Shown one piece after another: positions 16,713-26,444 of a stretch of DNA of 37,802 nt. The translations under genes and the position numbers were made by a program. The notes under the pieces are model-generated. The model saw nothing but the letters and a program-made list of their open reading frames with translations, was not told the origin of the DNA and did no database searches. The DNA comes from Thecamonas trahens ATCC 50062. Taxonomy: Eukaryota; Apusozoa; Apusomonadida; Apusomonadidae. How positions within the stretch are numbered: position 1 is the first letter of the stretch; each line of letters opens with the position of its first letter. Location: assembly GCF_000142905.1 (NCBI RefSeq), contig NW_013657674.1, positions 177,924 to 215,725 on the forward strand, in the 5' to 3' direction.

Positions 16713-19627
16713 ATGGCCCTCGACTCGGTCTCCGAGATCCTTCAACAGGAGATGGTCAAGTCGGCCACCATTGTGGTACGCTCCCTCCCTCCCCCCCTCC
16801 CACCCACCCACCAACCAACCAACCGTGGCACCCTCACACACTCACCACCACCTCATTCTCTTCTCATCGACAGGAGGTACCTGCTATGCCAACCCACCTC
16901 ACTATCGTCACGGAAGACGGAGAGAGCGACGACTCGCCGTCGCCGTCGCCGCTCGGTGCGCACCTGCCTGACACCAGCTCGCCGACCTCGGCAAACGGCT
17001 TGGTCCCGCCACCAGTCTCCCGCTCGTCGTCGGCACCGCACCTCAACGGCTCGGTGCCATCGCTGGCAGTGGCAGATGCTAACCTCACGCCGCTACAGAA
17101 GCGACTCTCGCTGACAAAGGCTGCCCGCTCGGCGGCCATTGCCGCCGTCGAGTCGCAGATGGCCGCAGAGGCCAAGACCACGCCGCTCTTCCAGTTCCTC
17201 TTCTTCCATCTCGTCTCCATGCAGGAGAGCTTGCAAGAGTCACAGGCACTGCTCAAAGATGGCGACGAGGTCATCTCGACTGTCGCCCGTGCCATGCTCT
17301 CGTGCCAGGCGCTTGTCGTGCAAGCCGGCAAGCTCGCCGCCGTCGTCTTTGCCTCGGATGTCGACAACGTCAAAGGCGCGCTCCGCGCCTTTGTCAAGTG
17401 CATCAAGGAGGTGCTCGGTGCAGGCAAGGCCCTGGCCAACTCGGAGCCGTCGGCCCGCGCTGAGCTCATGCGTCACTTGCGCCACGTGCGCGACGCGTCG
17501 ACCTCGGTGGTCCAGGCCACGCCGACGTGTACACTCACCGGCGATGAAAACGCCGAGCTCGCCACCCTCATGCGAGTCCTCATCAAGGTCATTGCCTCAG
17601 TCTTCAACTTTGTGCCCACCATTGCATCCAACTCGTCGGCCGAGGTCCGCAAGAAGCGCGCCGCCACCCAGTTTGTCGCCCAGATGCTCCGGCGCATGGC
17701 TATCGAGTACTACAATCCCGGCGAGACGATTGTGTCCAAGGGCGAGCGCGGCAAGTGCATGTACTTTATCACCTCGGGCGAGGTCGAGATCATCTTGCCA
17801 TCCACTTCCAAGCGCAAGAAAGACAAGGACGTCGAGCCGCGCGAGAACCCACGCCTCGGCGTTGGTGCCTTTTTCGGCGAAATCGCCCTGTTTCTCTCCA
17901 AGAAGCGGACCGCCACCGTCCGTGCCCTCACCCAGGTGGATCTCGCCGTCCTCACCAAGGAGGCGTGCGAATCGATGCTTGAGAAGTTCCCTGACATCTA
18001 CAACGACTTTAAGCGCATGGGTGAAGCCCGCCTCATGGGCACCATGAAGCGGCACTCGTCGTCCAAGACCTCTGAGGTCCCCGAGTGGTTCTCTGACGTC
18101 TCGCGCCGCGTTGCCTCGCTCACCGCCAAGCCCGTCCTCAAGATCTACACCCCGCACCGCGCCCTCATCCTCGACTCACTCTTCAAGTCGACCGACGACG
18201 AGTTTGTCTCGAAGCTCCTCGCAAAGCCGGAAGAGACCGTCGGCATCCTCGCCTCAGTCTGCACCCGCGAGGAGATGGAGCTCCTTGTCCCGCATCTCAT
18301 CTGCCTCTACGACGCCCGCAAGGCCATCGTCACTCTCGTCGAGTTCTGTATCACCTTTGAGGTCGAGCGCACCCCGCTCGACATGGCCACCTCGCTCATG
18401 CGTGGCTCGTCGTTTGGCCCAAAGGTCCTCACCGCCCTCCTCGCCGCCGTCGGCGACGACTACACACACACCGTCTGTGCCCCGGGCTTTGCCGCCCTCA
18501 ACGCCGCTGCGCCGGCTCTCGTCGCTCTCACCGACCCGCTTGCTCTCGACGAGATGCCAGGGCCTCAGTTTGATGCCCTCGTCTCGCAGCTTGTCTCGGT
18601 ACTCGACGTTTTTGTCGCATCCATCTTTGCGCCGTCGGCGGTCCGCGCGTGTCCCATCATTGTTCGTATTGCCTGTCACATCCTCATGATCGCCGCCGAA
18701 GCCCGCTTTGGCCAGTTTGAGACCATCATTGGCGGCGTCCTCTTCCTCCGCCTCATCTGCCCGTCCATCCTCAACCAGTCGCAGCGATTTGGCTACGACC
18801 CGCGCCCGGCTCCCAACCGCAAGCTCCTCATCCTCATTTCCAAGGTGTTGCAGAACCTCTCCAACCGCACCACCTTTCCACCCATCCACCGCTACTCTCC
18901 GGCCCTCAACGACTGGCTCTCTTCCAAGGACGTCGACCGCCTCGCCTTTATGTCGGACATTGTTGATCTGCCGTTCTCCACTTCGACCCGCGGCACTTGC
19001 ATCCAGACTTTCAAGTCCAAGCGCAACGAGGAGCTTCCGCTCGAGCTCGGTTGTACCATCGACGACATCAAGACCACCTCGTCGCCCTCGTGGCTCTTTG
19101 GTGTCCGCGGAGATCACTCAGGCTTCTTCCCCGCAAATCACGTCACCGTCGCCTCCCACCATGTCTACGTCGGCGCAGACGCTCATCACCTCGGTGACTA
19201 CGGCTCTGCTCCCGCCGCGCCTGCTGCGCTTGCTACGCCTGCCACTGCAAAGCGCCGTGCCGCTGCTTCTGCATCGGCTTCGGGCTCTGCCTCCGCCTCG
19301 GCCTCTGCATCTGCCTCGTCGGCCTCCTCCTCATCGTCGTCATCGTCCTCGTCGGACTCTTCAGATTCATCAGACTCGTCGTCCTCGTCGTCGTCATCCG
19401 ACGCTCCAAAGGCCACCAAGAAGGCCAAGACCAATCCGGCTTTGGCTGCCACTTCTGCACCCAAGTCTGTACCCGCTAAGCCGCCCGCTGCCGCCACCGG
19501 CTCTAACGGCAAGGTCAAGACCACGCTTGTGCTGAGCGAGGACCCGTCCGAGAACGTCGCCTACATCCGCCAGCTCGCTAACTCGAAGGAGCGTGAGATT
19601 TATGCCTTTGTTGAAAAGGAACTGTGA
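16713..19627 (+). CDS. cNMP-binding / RasGAP / SH3 multidomain protein, join(16713..16775,16874..19627), 938 aa
   Basis: Exon 1 encodes 21 residues. The 98-bp intron begins GTACGC and ends GACAG. Residues ~22-110 are Ser/Pro-rich and ~130-290 are helical. A cyclic-nucleotide-binding domain (~295-410) has GETIVSKGERGKCMYFI, Glu357 in FFGEIAL and Arg366 in KKRTATVRA, the residues that hold the cNMP ribose and phosphate, so it looks binding-competent. The RasGAP domain (~470-710) has the arginine finger Arg531 in SLMRGSSFGPK, the FLRLICPSIL motif and KVLQNLSN. An SH3-like domain (~727-781) has LPLELGCTIDDIK and GFFPANHV. An Ala/Ser-rich low-complexity stretch follows before a short conserved-looking tail. 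Predicted role: stimulating GTP hydrolysis on a Ras-type GTPase, possibly under cAMP/cGMP control. It is convergent with a RasGEF (30 bp between stops). Confidence 0.92.
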
Positions 19628-19657
19628 ACAAACACGACCCTGCACACAACCGCAGTC

Positions 19658-22600
19658 CTACACCGGCTGGTTGCCCAGCACACGCTCGTACGGCACCGGC
19701 TTGGCCGAGAACGAGCCGCGGGGCGGTGGCGCGTCTTCCAGCATCAGTGACCGCGCGTACGAGACGTTGGCATGGTTGTGGACGTAGATCGAGTTGATGA
19801 CCGCCATGATCGGCTCGACTCGGTGCAAGTGGTACGAGAACTCGGACATTGCCGAGAGCTGCGGCACGTGGTCCGCCAGCACGCTGGCGCGCTCCTCGGC
19901 GCTGCCGTCCGCCGCCGCGTTGGTCACCTGAGCCGTCATAACCTGCAGGTGGATCTGGATGGCTGGCACTAGTGGTGCTGGCATGCCATCGATGGCCGCA
20001 AAGTACGCTGCAAAACTCTCAGTTGGATCCACCAGTGGCAAGAGCTTGTCGCGGAGCTGGACTTTGATGGCGTGCGGGACGGCGGCCCAGGTTTCGGTCA
20101 TCCGCTGAATGGCGGGTGACTGTAGGCCGAGGAGCACTGCGGTCGCCGTGAAAAAGTTGTTGAGTAGCTTTGCGCCGTGTGCTACCTCGAGGAGGAAGCA
20201 AATGGTCCACGCCCGATGCTCCGCCGATGCCTCCTGCCCGATCACTGCCGACGTCGCCCACCGCACTCGATAGTTGTACCGGGTGAGGAGCTCGTCGACT
20301 TGGGGCTGGCTCTCGGCCTTGCCGCCACCCACCACGTACGCCACGTACGCCTCGGGCGCGACGTTGGCAAACGCATCAAAGTCCTCCAGCGTCAGCTGGC
20401 GTGCCACCTCGAGTGGATGAAGCTTAAGCAGCGGGTCGAGCTCAAACGGCGGTGGCGTGATCGATGCCAGTGGACTCGGGTATGACTCGGGCGTGTACAC
20501 CACGTTAGCATCAAACTGGCCGCCGGCACCATCGTAGAACCCGGAAGTGCTTGCCGCTGCTGCCAGCTTGTCCGGTAGCACCGGCTCGCCCTCAGGTTGG
20601 TTCCAGAACGTAGCCTTGGTCAGGGTCGATGGGTCGTAGGTCGGATCCTCGTAGCTGATCGGCTTGCCTGGTTTGGGCTTGGCGCCGCGTGCCTGCAGCT
20701 CGAGCGACCGTGCCCGGCCGCCCGTCTGGTCGAGCACTTCGCCAGCCTGCAGGAGCGCAAGCACTTGCTCGATTGGCTGGATGGCATACTCGGCGTATGG
20801 CGATCGGAGCTTAATGAGCACGTCAACGGCTTTGGCCATGATGGAGAGCTTGTCGATGTTGACCAGCCCATTCGGCTCGAGAAACGTGTCCTGCGCGTCG
20901 TCGGTCGAGATGATGTCGCCGAGCCATGGCGCGATAAATGGCACGCACGGTGCAACTGTTTGCTTCAGCCGCATGCGGTAGATCTTGAACTTACCCAGCA
21001 CGTCCATCATCGTCTCGAGGTCGTGCAGCTTCTCCCGGTACGTGTCCGGAAGCATCGAGAACAGCCGCACTAGCCGCGAAATGTTGGCCGACGACAGCGC
21101 CACAATGACCGCCTGCATCGAAAAGTAGTTGTCGAGCCCACGACAGCAGAGCGCCACGTCGATAAACTTGCACGCCAGCCGCGCACGTTCGGTCCAGCTC
21201 TCAGCGAGCAGGATCCGCGACGAAAACCAGGTCATCACCTTGTTGAACCGCGCAGAGTACGCCTGTGTCGATTCTGCAGGCACAGAGTCTTTGGCGAGGT
21301 AGTCAGCAGGCCGAATGGAGTAAAACACCTTGTAGTCTTCCAGCGTCAGCTGCCGTGCAAGCTCCACCGGCGAGACATCAAAGACAGACTTGATTGAGTT
21401 AAGCTCTGCTGGGAGGAGTGGCGGCGGAATGTGCTGGGCAAAGCTCCGTGGGTCGTACTGCTTGATATACTCGGTCGCCGCATGCGCTTCCTTGTGCCGC
21501 GCAAGCTGGATGACAAACGCGAGCTCGTCCTCCAGCTCGCCGCTCACCTCGCTGGCCCGTGTCTCGAGCACGTCGATCCACGCACGGAGCACGTCACGGA
21601 CAAGCAAGACGGGGCCGCGCTCGTCCGAGCTGCCGTCGTCGGTCTGGCTCTCTCCGGTCGGTCTTGCGCTCTCGACAAGCGACGCCATGCAGCTCGAGTC
21701 GACCTCGGCCGGTGGATGGCACCATGCCTCGTCCATGTCCGAGTAAAAGCCGACGAGCCATGCACAGAGGAGCGAGAGGAGTTTGGAGCGAATAGCAGGG
21801 AGGGTGACGGCGGTAAACTCGAGATCGTCGACGTCGGGCGCGAGCTGTGCGTCATACCGCTGCACAAGGAGCGTGAGCAGCGTTGACGACGAGAGAATCT
21901 TGACCCGCGTGATGAGGAAGATGCGGGTGAGGACTGGATCGTCATGATTCGGCTGCAGGATCTTGCGGAGAAGTAACTCCAGATGGATGGCATGGATCGA
22001 GACCGCCACTAGCGACGTCGAGTAGAGGGCGACAAAGTAGGGAAAGTAGACTGCAAGGCTCAGTCGCGACTCGTCAAAGACGGCCGAAATGCCATCGGCC
22101 CGCCGCGGCCGGCTCGACGACGCTGCCGATGTATCGTTCCAGCCCGCTGGCTCGGCAGACTCTGCCAAGTCTGCGTACTCTTTGTACTTGAGATAGACAG
22201 GTAGGATGCGCTCGGCCGATGCCCGCGCGGCGCGCAGCGCCGCCAGCTGCTCCTTGAGCGCCTGCTTTTTGGCCACGACACCAGCACGCGTCAACGGGAC
22301 AGGCGACGGAGGGACGCCATGAAGTGAGTTGGCGAGTGCGAGCTTGAGCGCCTCGCCGGTGCGGTCGCGGGCGTCAAGCGCAATCCACCACGCCTTGAAC
22401 GCTTCCCGCGGCAGCGGCGCACTCGTCGGCCGCCCCGCACGCGCAGCGATCGACTCGAACACACCGGCAGCCAGCCGTCCGTCTATCCATGACGGTCCCA
22501 TGGCCAACGCGGCAGCCACAAAGGCATCGGCCGAGACCGAGCCTGTCCGCTGCGGATCGAGTAGCTTGAACGCTGCCGTGGCATCGAACGCCTTGCGCTG

Positions 22601-22870
22601 TGCCACCAGTGCCGACAGCTGGCGGTACTTGGCGTGGACCGGCTCGATCTCGTCGGGCGGCGCGTGCTGTGCCTTGCGAGACAGCACCTCCGACTTGACC
22701 GCGTCCTTCAGCTCAACTAGTTCGACCAGCGTGAGCGATGCGTACGCCTGCGGCGGGCTCTCTGCCTGCGACTGGCCGGTCGAGTCGACAGGCGCCCGTG
22801 TCTGAGCCAGCTCCATGAGCGGTGGAGGCCGACCCCGTCCGCCATGTCGGCCCAACTCGGTGTCTGCCAT
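19658..22870 (-). CDS. RasGEF with REM domain and two CDC25-type domains, 1070 aa
   Basis: Guanine nucleotide exchange factor for Ras-type GTPases. A degenerate EF-hand-like loop (DPQRTGSVSADAF) lies near residues 95-120. A REM/RasGEF-N region (IHAIHLELLLRKIL..., FLITRVKILSSSTLLTLLVQRYD) is at ~290-350. The first CDC25 domain (~495-705) includes VELARQLTLEDYKVFYSI, RARLACKFIDVALCCRGLDNYFS and FKIYRMRL. A second copy (~815-1000) begins EVARQLTLEDFDAFANV and has WTICFLLEVAHGAKLLNNFF. It is shorter and more diverged, so it may be regulatory or inactive. ATG 22870 is chosen; the frame continues upstream only through a translated poly-G/CA tract. The two halves share the opening P.EVARQLTLED, which points to internal duplication. 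Confidence 0.92.
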   Translation of the reverse strand: MADTELGRHGGRGRPPPLMELAQTRAPVDSTGQSQAESPPQAYASLTLVELVELKDAVKSEVLSRKAQHAPPDEIEPVHAKYRQLSALVAQRKAFDATAAFKLLDPQRTGSVSADAFVAAALAMGPSWIDGRLAAGVFESIAARAGRPTSAPLPREAFKAWWIALDARDRTGEALKLALANSLHGVPPSPVPLTRAGVVAKKQALKEQLAALRAARASAERILPVYLKYKEYADLAESAEPAGWNDTSAASSSRPRRADGISAVFDESRLSLAVYFPYFVALYSTSLVAVSIHAIHLELLLRKILQPNHDDPVLTRIFLITRVKILSSSTLLTLLVQRYDAQLAPDVDDLEFTAVTLPAIRSKLLSLLCAWLVGFYSDMDEAWCHPPAEVDSSCMASLVESARPTGESQTDDGSSDERGPVLLVRDVLRAWIDVLETRASEVSGELEDELAFVIQLARHKEAHAATEYIKQYDPRSFAQHIPPPLLPAELNSIKSVFDVSPVELARQLTLEDYKVFYSIRPADYLAKDSVPAESTQAYSARFNKVMTWFSSRILLAESWTERARLACKFIDVALCCRGLDNYFSMQAVIVALSSANISRLVRLFSMLPDTYREKLHDLETMMDVLGKFKIYRMRLKQTVAPCVPFIAPWLGDIISTDDAQDTFLEPNGLVNIDKLSIMAKAVDVLIKLRSPYAEYAIQPIEQVLALLQAGEVLDQTGGRARSLELQARGAKPKPGKPISYEDPTYDPSTLTKATFWNQPEGEPVLPDKLAAAASTSGFYDGAGGQFDANVVYTPESYPSPLASITPPPFELDPLLKLHPLEVARQLTLEDFDAFANVAPEAYVAYVVGGGKAESQPQVDELLTRYNYRVRWATSAVIGQEASAEHRAWTICFLLEVAHGAKLLNNFFTATAVLLGLQSPAIQRMTETWAAVPHAIKVQLRDKLLPLVDPTESFAAYFAAIDGMPAPLVPAIQIHLQVMTAQVTNAAADGSAEERASVLADHVPQLSAMSEFSYHLHRVEPIMAVINSIYVHNHANVSYARSLMLEDAPPPRGSFSAKPVPYERVLGNQPV

Positions 22871-23218
22871 ATTAAGATTGCACACAGGAGGGGGGGGGGG
22901 GGGGGGGGGGGGTGAGGTGGTTTGCTCTCGTTCCCGATTTTCGTGTCGCGCGGCCGCCTCCGTCGCCGTTCGTTCAGAGTTGTCGGTTGGCGGGCGGAGC
23001 TGGCGGGCGGAGCTGGCGGGTGGGCGGGCGGGTGGGTGGCGGGCAATGGCGCCAGAGCACCAAGTCACCACCACCACACACACACACACACGAACCCCGA
23101 AGCCTCCAGCGAGGCAACACACCACCACATATACCGCCTCCTCACACCACCACCACGCGAACCCGCGCACACAGCCACATATACACAGCCACAGCCACTA
23201 CTTTGCACAGCAAGGGCC
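22871..23218. promoter_or_regulatory. Divergent promoter region RasGEF / CCDC39
   Basis: 348 bp without a supported gene. A run of about 23 G (22890-22912) puts poly-C on the RasGEF coding strand just 20 bp before its ATG. GC-rich repeats of ggcgggcggagct type (22993-23040) follow, then a CA repeat (23075-23092) and a weak AT-rich site near 23126 (acatatacc) ahead of the CCDC39 ATG. Confidence 0.6.
22890..22912 (+). repeat. Poly-G run
   Basis: About 23 consecutive G immediately upstream of the RasGEF start; poly-C on that gene's coding strand. Confidence 0.9.
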
Positions 23219-26200
23219 ATGGCCGACGACATGGAGGACGTGTTCGAGGCGCTGCCGGCGTTTGCCAACGACGAGAACAAGGCGCTCGACACCGAGCTGC
23301 GGGAGAAGGAGCGGTCGCTGCTGGGGCTCACGTACGATGTGGAGGACAATCACGAGCGGATTCGGGTCATGCTGGAGCACCTCAAGAATGTACGTGCCGA
23401 GCTGGCGAGCTCGCAGAAGCTGCTGGCGGCCAAGAACAAGGAGACCGAGACCGAGGACCACATGAAGCGGCTGGCGGAGCGCGAGACCGGGCGGCTCAAC
23501 ATTGAGCTGCGCAAGACTGAGGCACGGGCACGTGAGTTGCGCGAGCGCATCAACCGGACCAAGAACGCCATTTTCAAGGGAGAGAAAAAGGTCGAGGCCA
23601 TCCGTGACCAGATGAACTGGGACCAGGACGAACTCGACCAGTGGCTTGTCGCCTCCCGCCAAAAGGAGGAGGACTCGCTCCTGCTCCGCAAATACGCCAA
23701 GATCGACGACGCCAAGGTTCGCGAGCTCACGCTCCGGGTCGAGAAGCAGGCCAAAGCGGTCCAGGCCAAGCGCAAGGCGCTCGAGTTGGAGGTGACCGAG
23801 ACCCAGGCGGCGCAGATCGAGCTCGACAAGACCGCCGAGGCCTTCCGCGCACTCCATGCCGAGCGGCAGAACCTCATTGTGCAGCTCGAAGAAGCGCTGG
23901 CCGCCGTCGAGGCCCGCGATGGCTCGCTCGAGTCGACAGCCACCAAGCTCGCCGACGTCAATGGCGCCGTCCGAGCCAAAGAGCGCGTGGTGGCCGAAAA
24001 GCGTGAGTTTCACGAGGCCGAGGTCTCCGCCAACGCCACCCTGCAAAAGGAGACCGACGCCGTCAACCGCGACGTCGGCGCGCTCCGCATCGCTATTCTC
24101 GACGGCAGGGCGGCTGTGACCGAGATGCAGGACCAGATCGAGACGCTCAAGGCCCACGTCACCGGCACCGCGTCCGATCTCTTCGCCAAGCGTGCTGAAG
24201 TCAAGGCCCTGACCGAGGAACTGGCTTCGGGCAAGACTCTCATCGAGGCCCGCAAGGTTGCCCGCGAGGCCGCCCGTGTCCGCTTTGAGCAGTCGTCGCT
24301 GGAGACCATGTCCATGGAGGACCGCGTCGCCGCCATCGAGCGCAACCACGAGGCTGAGGAGGCCCGGCTGGCCAAGCTCGACAAGGGCATCCACGACCAG
24401 AAGGACACGCTCTTCCGCGAGTCGCAGGTGCTCTTCAAGCTCCGTCAGACTGAGTCCAACCGCATTGCGGAGATCCAAGGGGCACAGACGTCCAAGAAGA
24501 CCCTCCTGGCCTCCATCAACAAGCTCGACGCGCAGTCGCTCAAGCAGCAAGAGCTCATCTACAACCAAGAGTTTCAGCTGCAGCAGCTCGAGCGCAAGGT
24601 CTCGCGTGCCCAGGGCGAGCGCTCCGACGAGGAGAAGATCGAGCTCAATGCACGCATCGCCGAGCTGCAGAAGGAGCTCGACGAGCAGAACTCGGTCAAG
24701 GCGCTCCTTCAGTCGCAGCTCAAAAAGGCCGAGAACGAAGCCCGCCGCGGGAAGCGCGCGCTCGAGGCCGGCACCAAGGAGGCCTCGGGCCTCACTACAC
24801 GCATCGAAGAGCTGCAGCTCGACAACGCCTCGGCCGAGCGCATCGTCCGTGCTGCCGTCGAGCGCAAGGAGGAGCTCATGGTCCAGGTCAATCTCCTCAA
24901 ACTCGACGTCAAGAAGATGGGCGAGATTCTGGCCGCCCGCGGTGATGAAGTCTTTGGCCTCGAGAATCGGAAGGAGCAGCTCCGCCTCTCCATGATCGAA
25001 CGCATGGCGGAGATCAAGGCCGAGACCGACACCCTCCGCGCCCGCGCCAAGGTCGCAGAGGAGGAGCGCCATCGCGCCAAGCTCGAGCTCCGCGACAGAC
25101 TCGTCCGCATCGAGAAGCTCTCGTCCAAGTACGACATTCTCTCCACAAAGTTTGCCGTGGCGCCTGGTGAGGAGGAGCGTTCGCAGGCGTTTTACGTCAT
25201 CAAGGCTGCCCAAGACCGCGAAAAGCTGCTTCGTGAGGGTGACGAGATCAATGCCAAGATTGTGACGGCCGAAGCAGACATTGCCGCCCTCGAGGCGACC
25301 ATGGCCGCCCTCTCGGCCTCCAACGAGAACTTCCAGGCCTCACTCCGCAAGGTCGACTCGTCCTCAGAAGAGTACGAGGCCAAGATCGCCAAGGAGGACC
25401 AGTTCCGTGCTGTTGTCGACACTTACAAGCGTAAGCGCCGCCAGGTCCGCGACATGCAGGAGGAGCTCGCCGCGCTCGAAGACACGCTTAGCCAGTGGCA
25501 GTCAACACACGCCGCCATGCTTGCAGACTACGACAGCGCCAACGCCGAGCTGGCCGACTACGACGCGCTCTTTGCCGATCAGGCCGCCAAGGAGGCCCGC
25601 GCCGTCAAGGCCATGAAGGACGCCGCCAAGTCGCACCGCGCTGACGCAGGCGCGCCAGCCGACGAGCAGACTATTGAGGAGCGTGACTTTCTTCTCCGCG
25701 AGCTCAAGTCGTTCAACGCCGACATGCTCGCGTCGCTCAAGTCGCTCGTCGCCGCCTCACCCGCCCTCGCCGCCACCATCGAGGCTGACCTTATCATGCT
25801 CGGCATCGCCCTCCCGCCGGGTGAGCCGGCTCCGATCCGTAATCCGCTCGCCCGCGGCGACGCCGATGCCACCCGTCGCACACCGGCGAGCTCGACCTCG
25901 CGCTCCCGCTCGCGCTCGCACTCTTCCAGCTCGTCGTCGCGCGACTCGAGAGATCCCGGTCGCACCCGACGGACTCCTGCTCGCCCGACCTCGGCCTCGT
26001 CGTCGCGGTCGTTGTCGTCATCCCGTGGCCGCTCTGGCTCACGCCCGACCTCGGCCACTCGTCCGCCGTCGGGCTCGCGCCCGCGCTCTCGTGGCCGCTC
26101 ACGCAGTCGTGGCCGCGGTCAGTCGGCCCCCCGCGGCCGCACCAGCTCGCGTTCGGCTTCGGCCTCAGGCTCGGCCTCAGGCTCGGCCTCAGGCTCGCGC

Positions 26201-26341
26201 TCGGCCACTCGCCGCGGCCGCGGCCGTGGCCGTGGCGCACGCCGCAAGCCGTCGTCGTCGTCGCGCCGCTCCTCACTCTCCTCGCAGGGATCAGCCTCGT
26301 CGACCAAGTCGGCTGTCTCGGTCGTCGATCTGCAGCTGTAG
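23219..26341 (+). CDS. CCDC39: CCDC39-type axonemal ruler protein (FAP59 homologue), 1040 aa
   Basis: With CCDC40, this protein forms the 96-nm molecular ruler of motile cilia that sets inner dynein arm and radial spoke spacing. Residues ~1-860 are continuous coiled coil and follow vertebrate CCDC39 in order: ANDENKALDTELREKE near the start, DQMNWDQDELDQWL, LKQQELIYNQEFQLQQLERK, and EERSQAFYVIKAAQDREKLLREGD. The C-terminal ~155 residues (from ~886) are Ser/Arg/Gly-rich with SRSRS and SGSASGS repeats, as in the Ser-rich tail of animal CCDC39 but longer and more basic. The ATG at 23219 is taken because upstream in-frame sequence is a translated CA repeat and GC-rich promoter. No intron is present. 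Confidence 0.95.
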   Translation: MADDMEDVFEALPAFANDENKALDTELREKERSLLGLTYDVEDNHERIRVMLEHLKNVRAELASSQKLLAAKNKETETEDHMKRLAERETGRLNIELRKTEARARELRERINRTKNAIFKGEKKVEAIRDQMNWDQDELDQWLVASRQKEEDSLLLRKYAKIDDAKVRELTLRVEKQAKAVQAKRKALELEVTETQAAQIELDKTAEAFRALHAERQNLIVQLEEALAAVEARDGSLESTATKLADVNGAVRAKERVVAEKREFHEAEVSANATLQKETDAVNRDVGALRIAILDGRAAVTEMQDQIETLKAHVTGTASDLFAKRAEVKALTEELASGKTLIEARKVAREAARVRFEQSSLETMSMEDRVAAIERNHEAEEARLAKLDKGIHDQKDTLFRESQVLFKLRQTESNRIAEIQGAQTSKKTLLASINKLDAQSLKQQELIYNQEFQLQQLERKVSRAQGERSDEEKIELNARIAELQKELDEQNSVKALLQSQLKKAENEARRGKRALEAGTKEASGLTTRIEELQLDNASAERIVRAAVERKEELMVQVNLLKLDVKKMGEILAARGDEVFGLENRKEQLRLSMIERMAEIKAETDTLRARAKVAEEERHRAKLELRDRLVRIEKLSSKYDILSTKFAVAPGEEERSQAFYVIKAAQDREKLLREGDEINAKIVTAEADIAALEATMAALSASNENFQASLRKVDSSSEEYEAKIAKEDQFRAVVDTYKRKRRQVRDMQEELAALEDTLSQWQSTHAAMLADYDSANAELADYDALFADQAAKEARAVKAMKDAAKSHRADAGAPADEQTIEERDFLLRELKSFNADMLASLKSLVAASPALAATIEADLIMLGIALPPGEPAPIRNPLARGDADATRRTPASSTSRSRSRSHSSSSSSRDSRDPGRTRRTPARPTSASSSRSLSSSRGRSGSRPTSATRPPSGSRPRSRGRSRSRGRGQSAPRGRTSSRSASASGSASGSASGSRSATRRGRGRGRGARRKPSSSSRRSSLSSQGSASSTKSAVSVVDLQL
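26160..26196 (+). repeat. Tandem 12-bp repeat within CCDC39 (GGCCTCAGGCTC)
   Basis: Three near-perfect copies coding for (SGSA)n in the Ser-rich tail. In-frame length makes copy-number change tolerable. Confidence 0.75.
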
Positions 26342-26444
26342 CCCGTCTCGTCCGAGTAGTGAACAACAGGCGAGCACAGACACGCACTCACTTGCCTCGC
26401 TGTCGCTGTTGGTTTGGCCAGCCAACACGCACCGCCGCAACGGT

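Noticed and set aside
22871-23170. N-terminal 100-residue extension of the RasGEF and the matching extension of CCDC39
   Set aside because: Both translate the shared promoter (poly-G, CA repeats) and give low-complexity Pro/Thr/His sequence; the internal ATGs at 22870 and 23219 are better starts.
23198-25213. 671-codon open frame antisense to CCDC39, Leu/Gly/Val-rich
   Set aside because: It mirrors GAG/CTC-rich coiled-coil codons on the other strand; composition is a by-product of GC3 bias, and the sense frame is clearly CCDC39.
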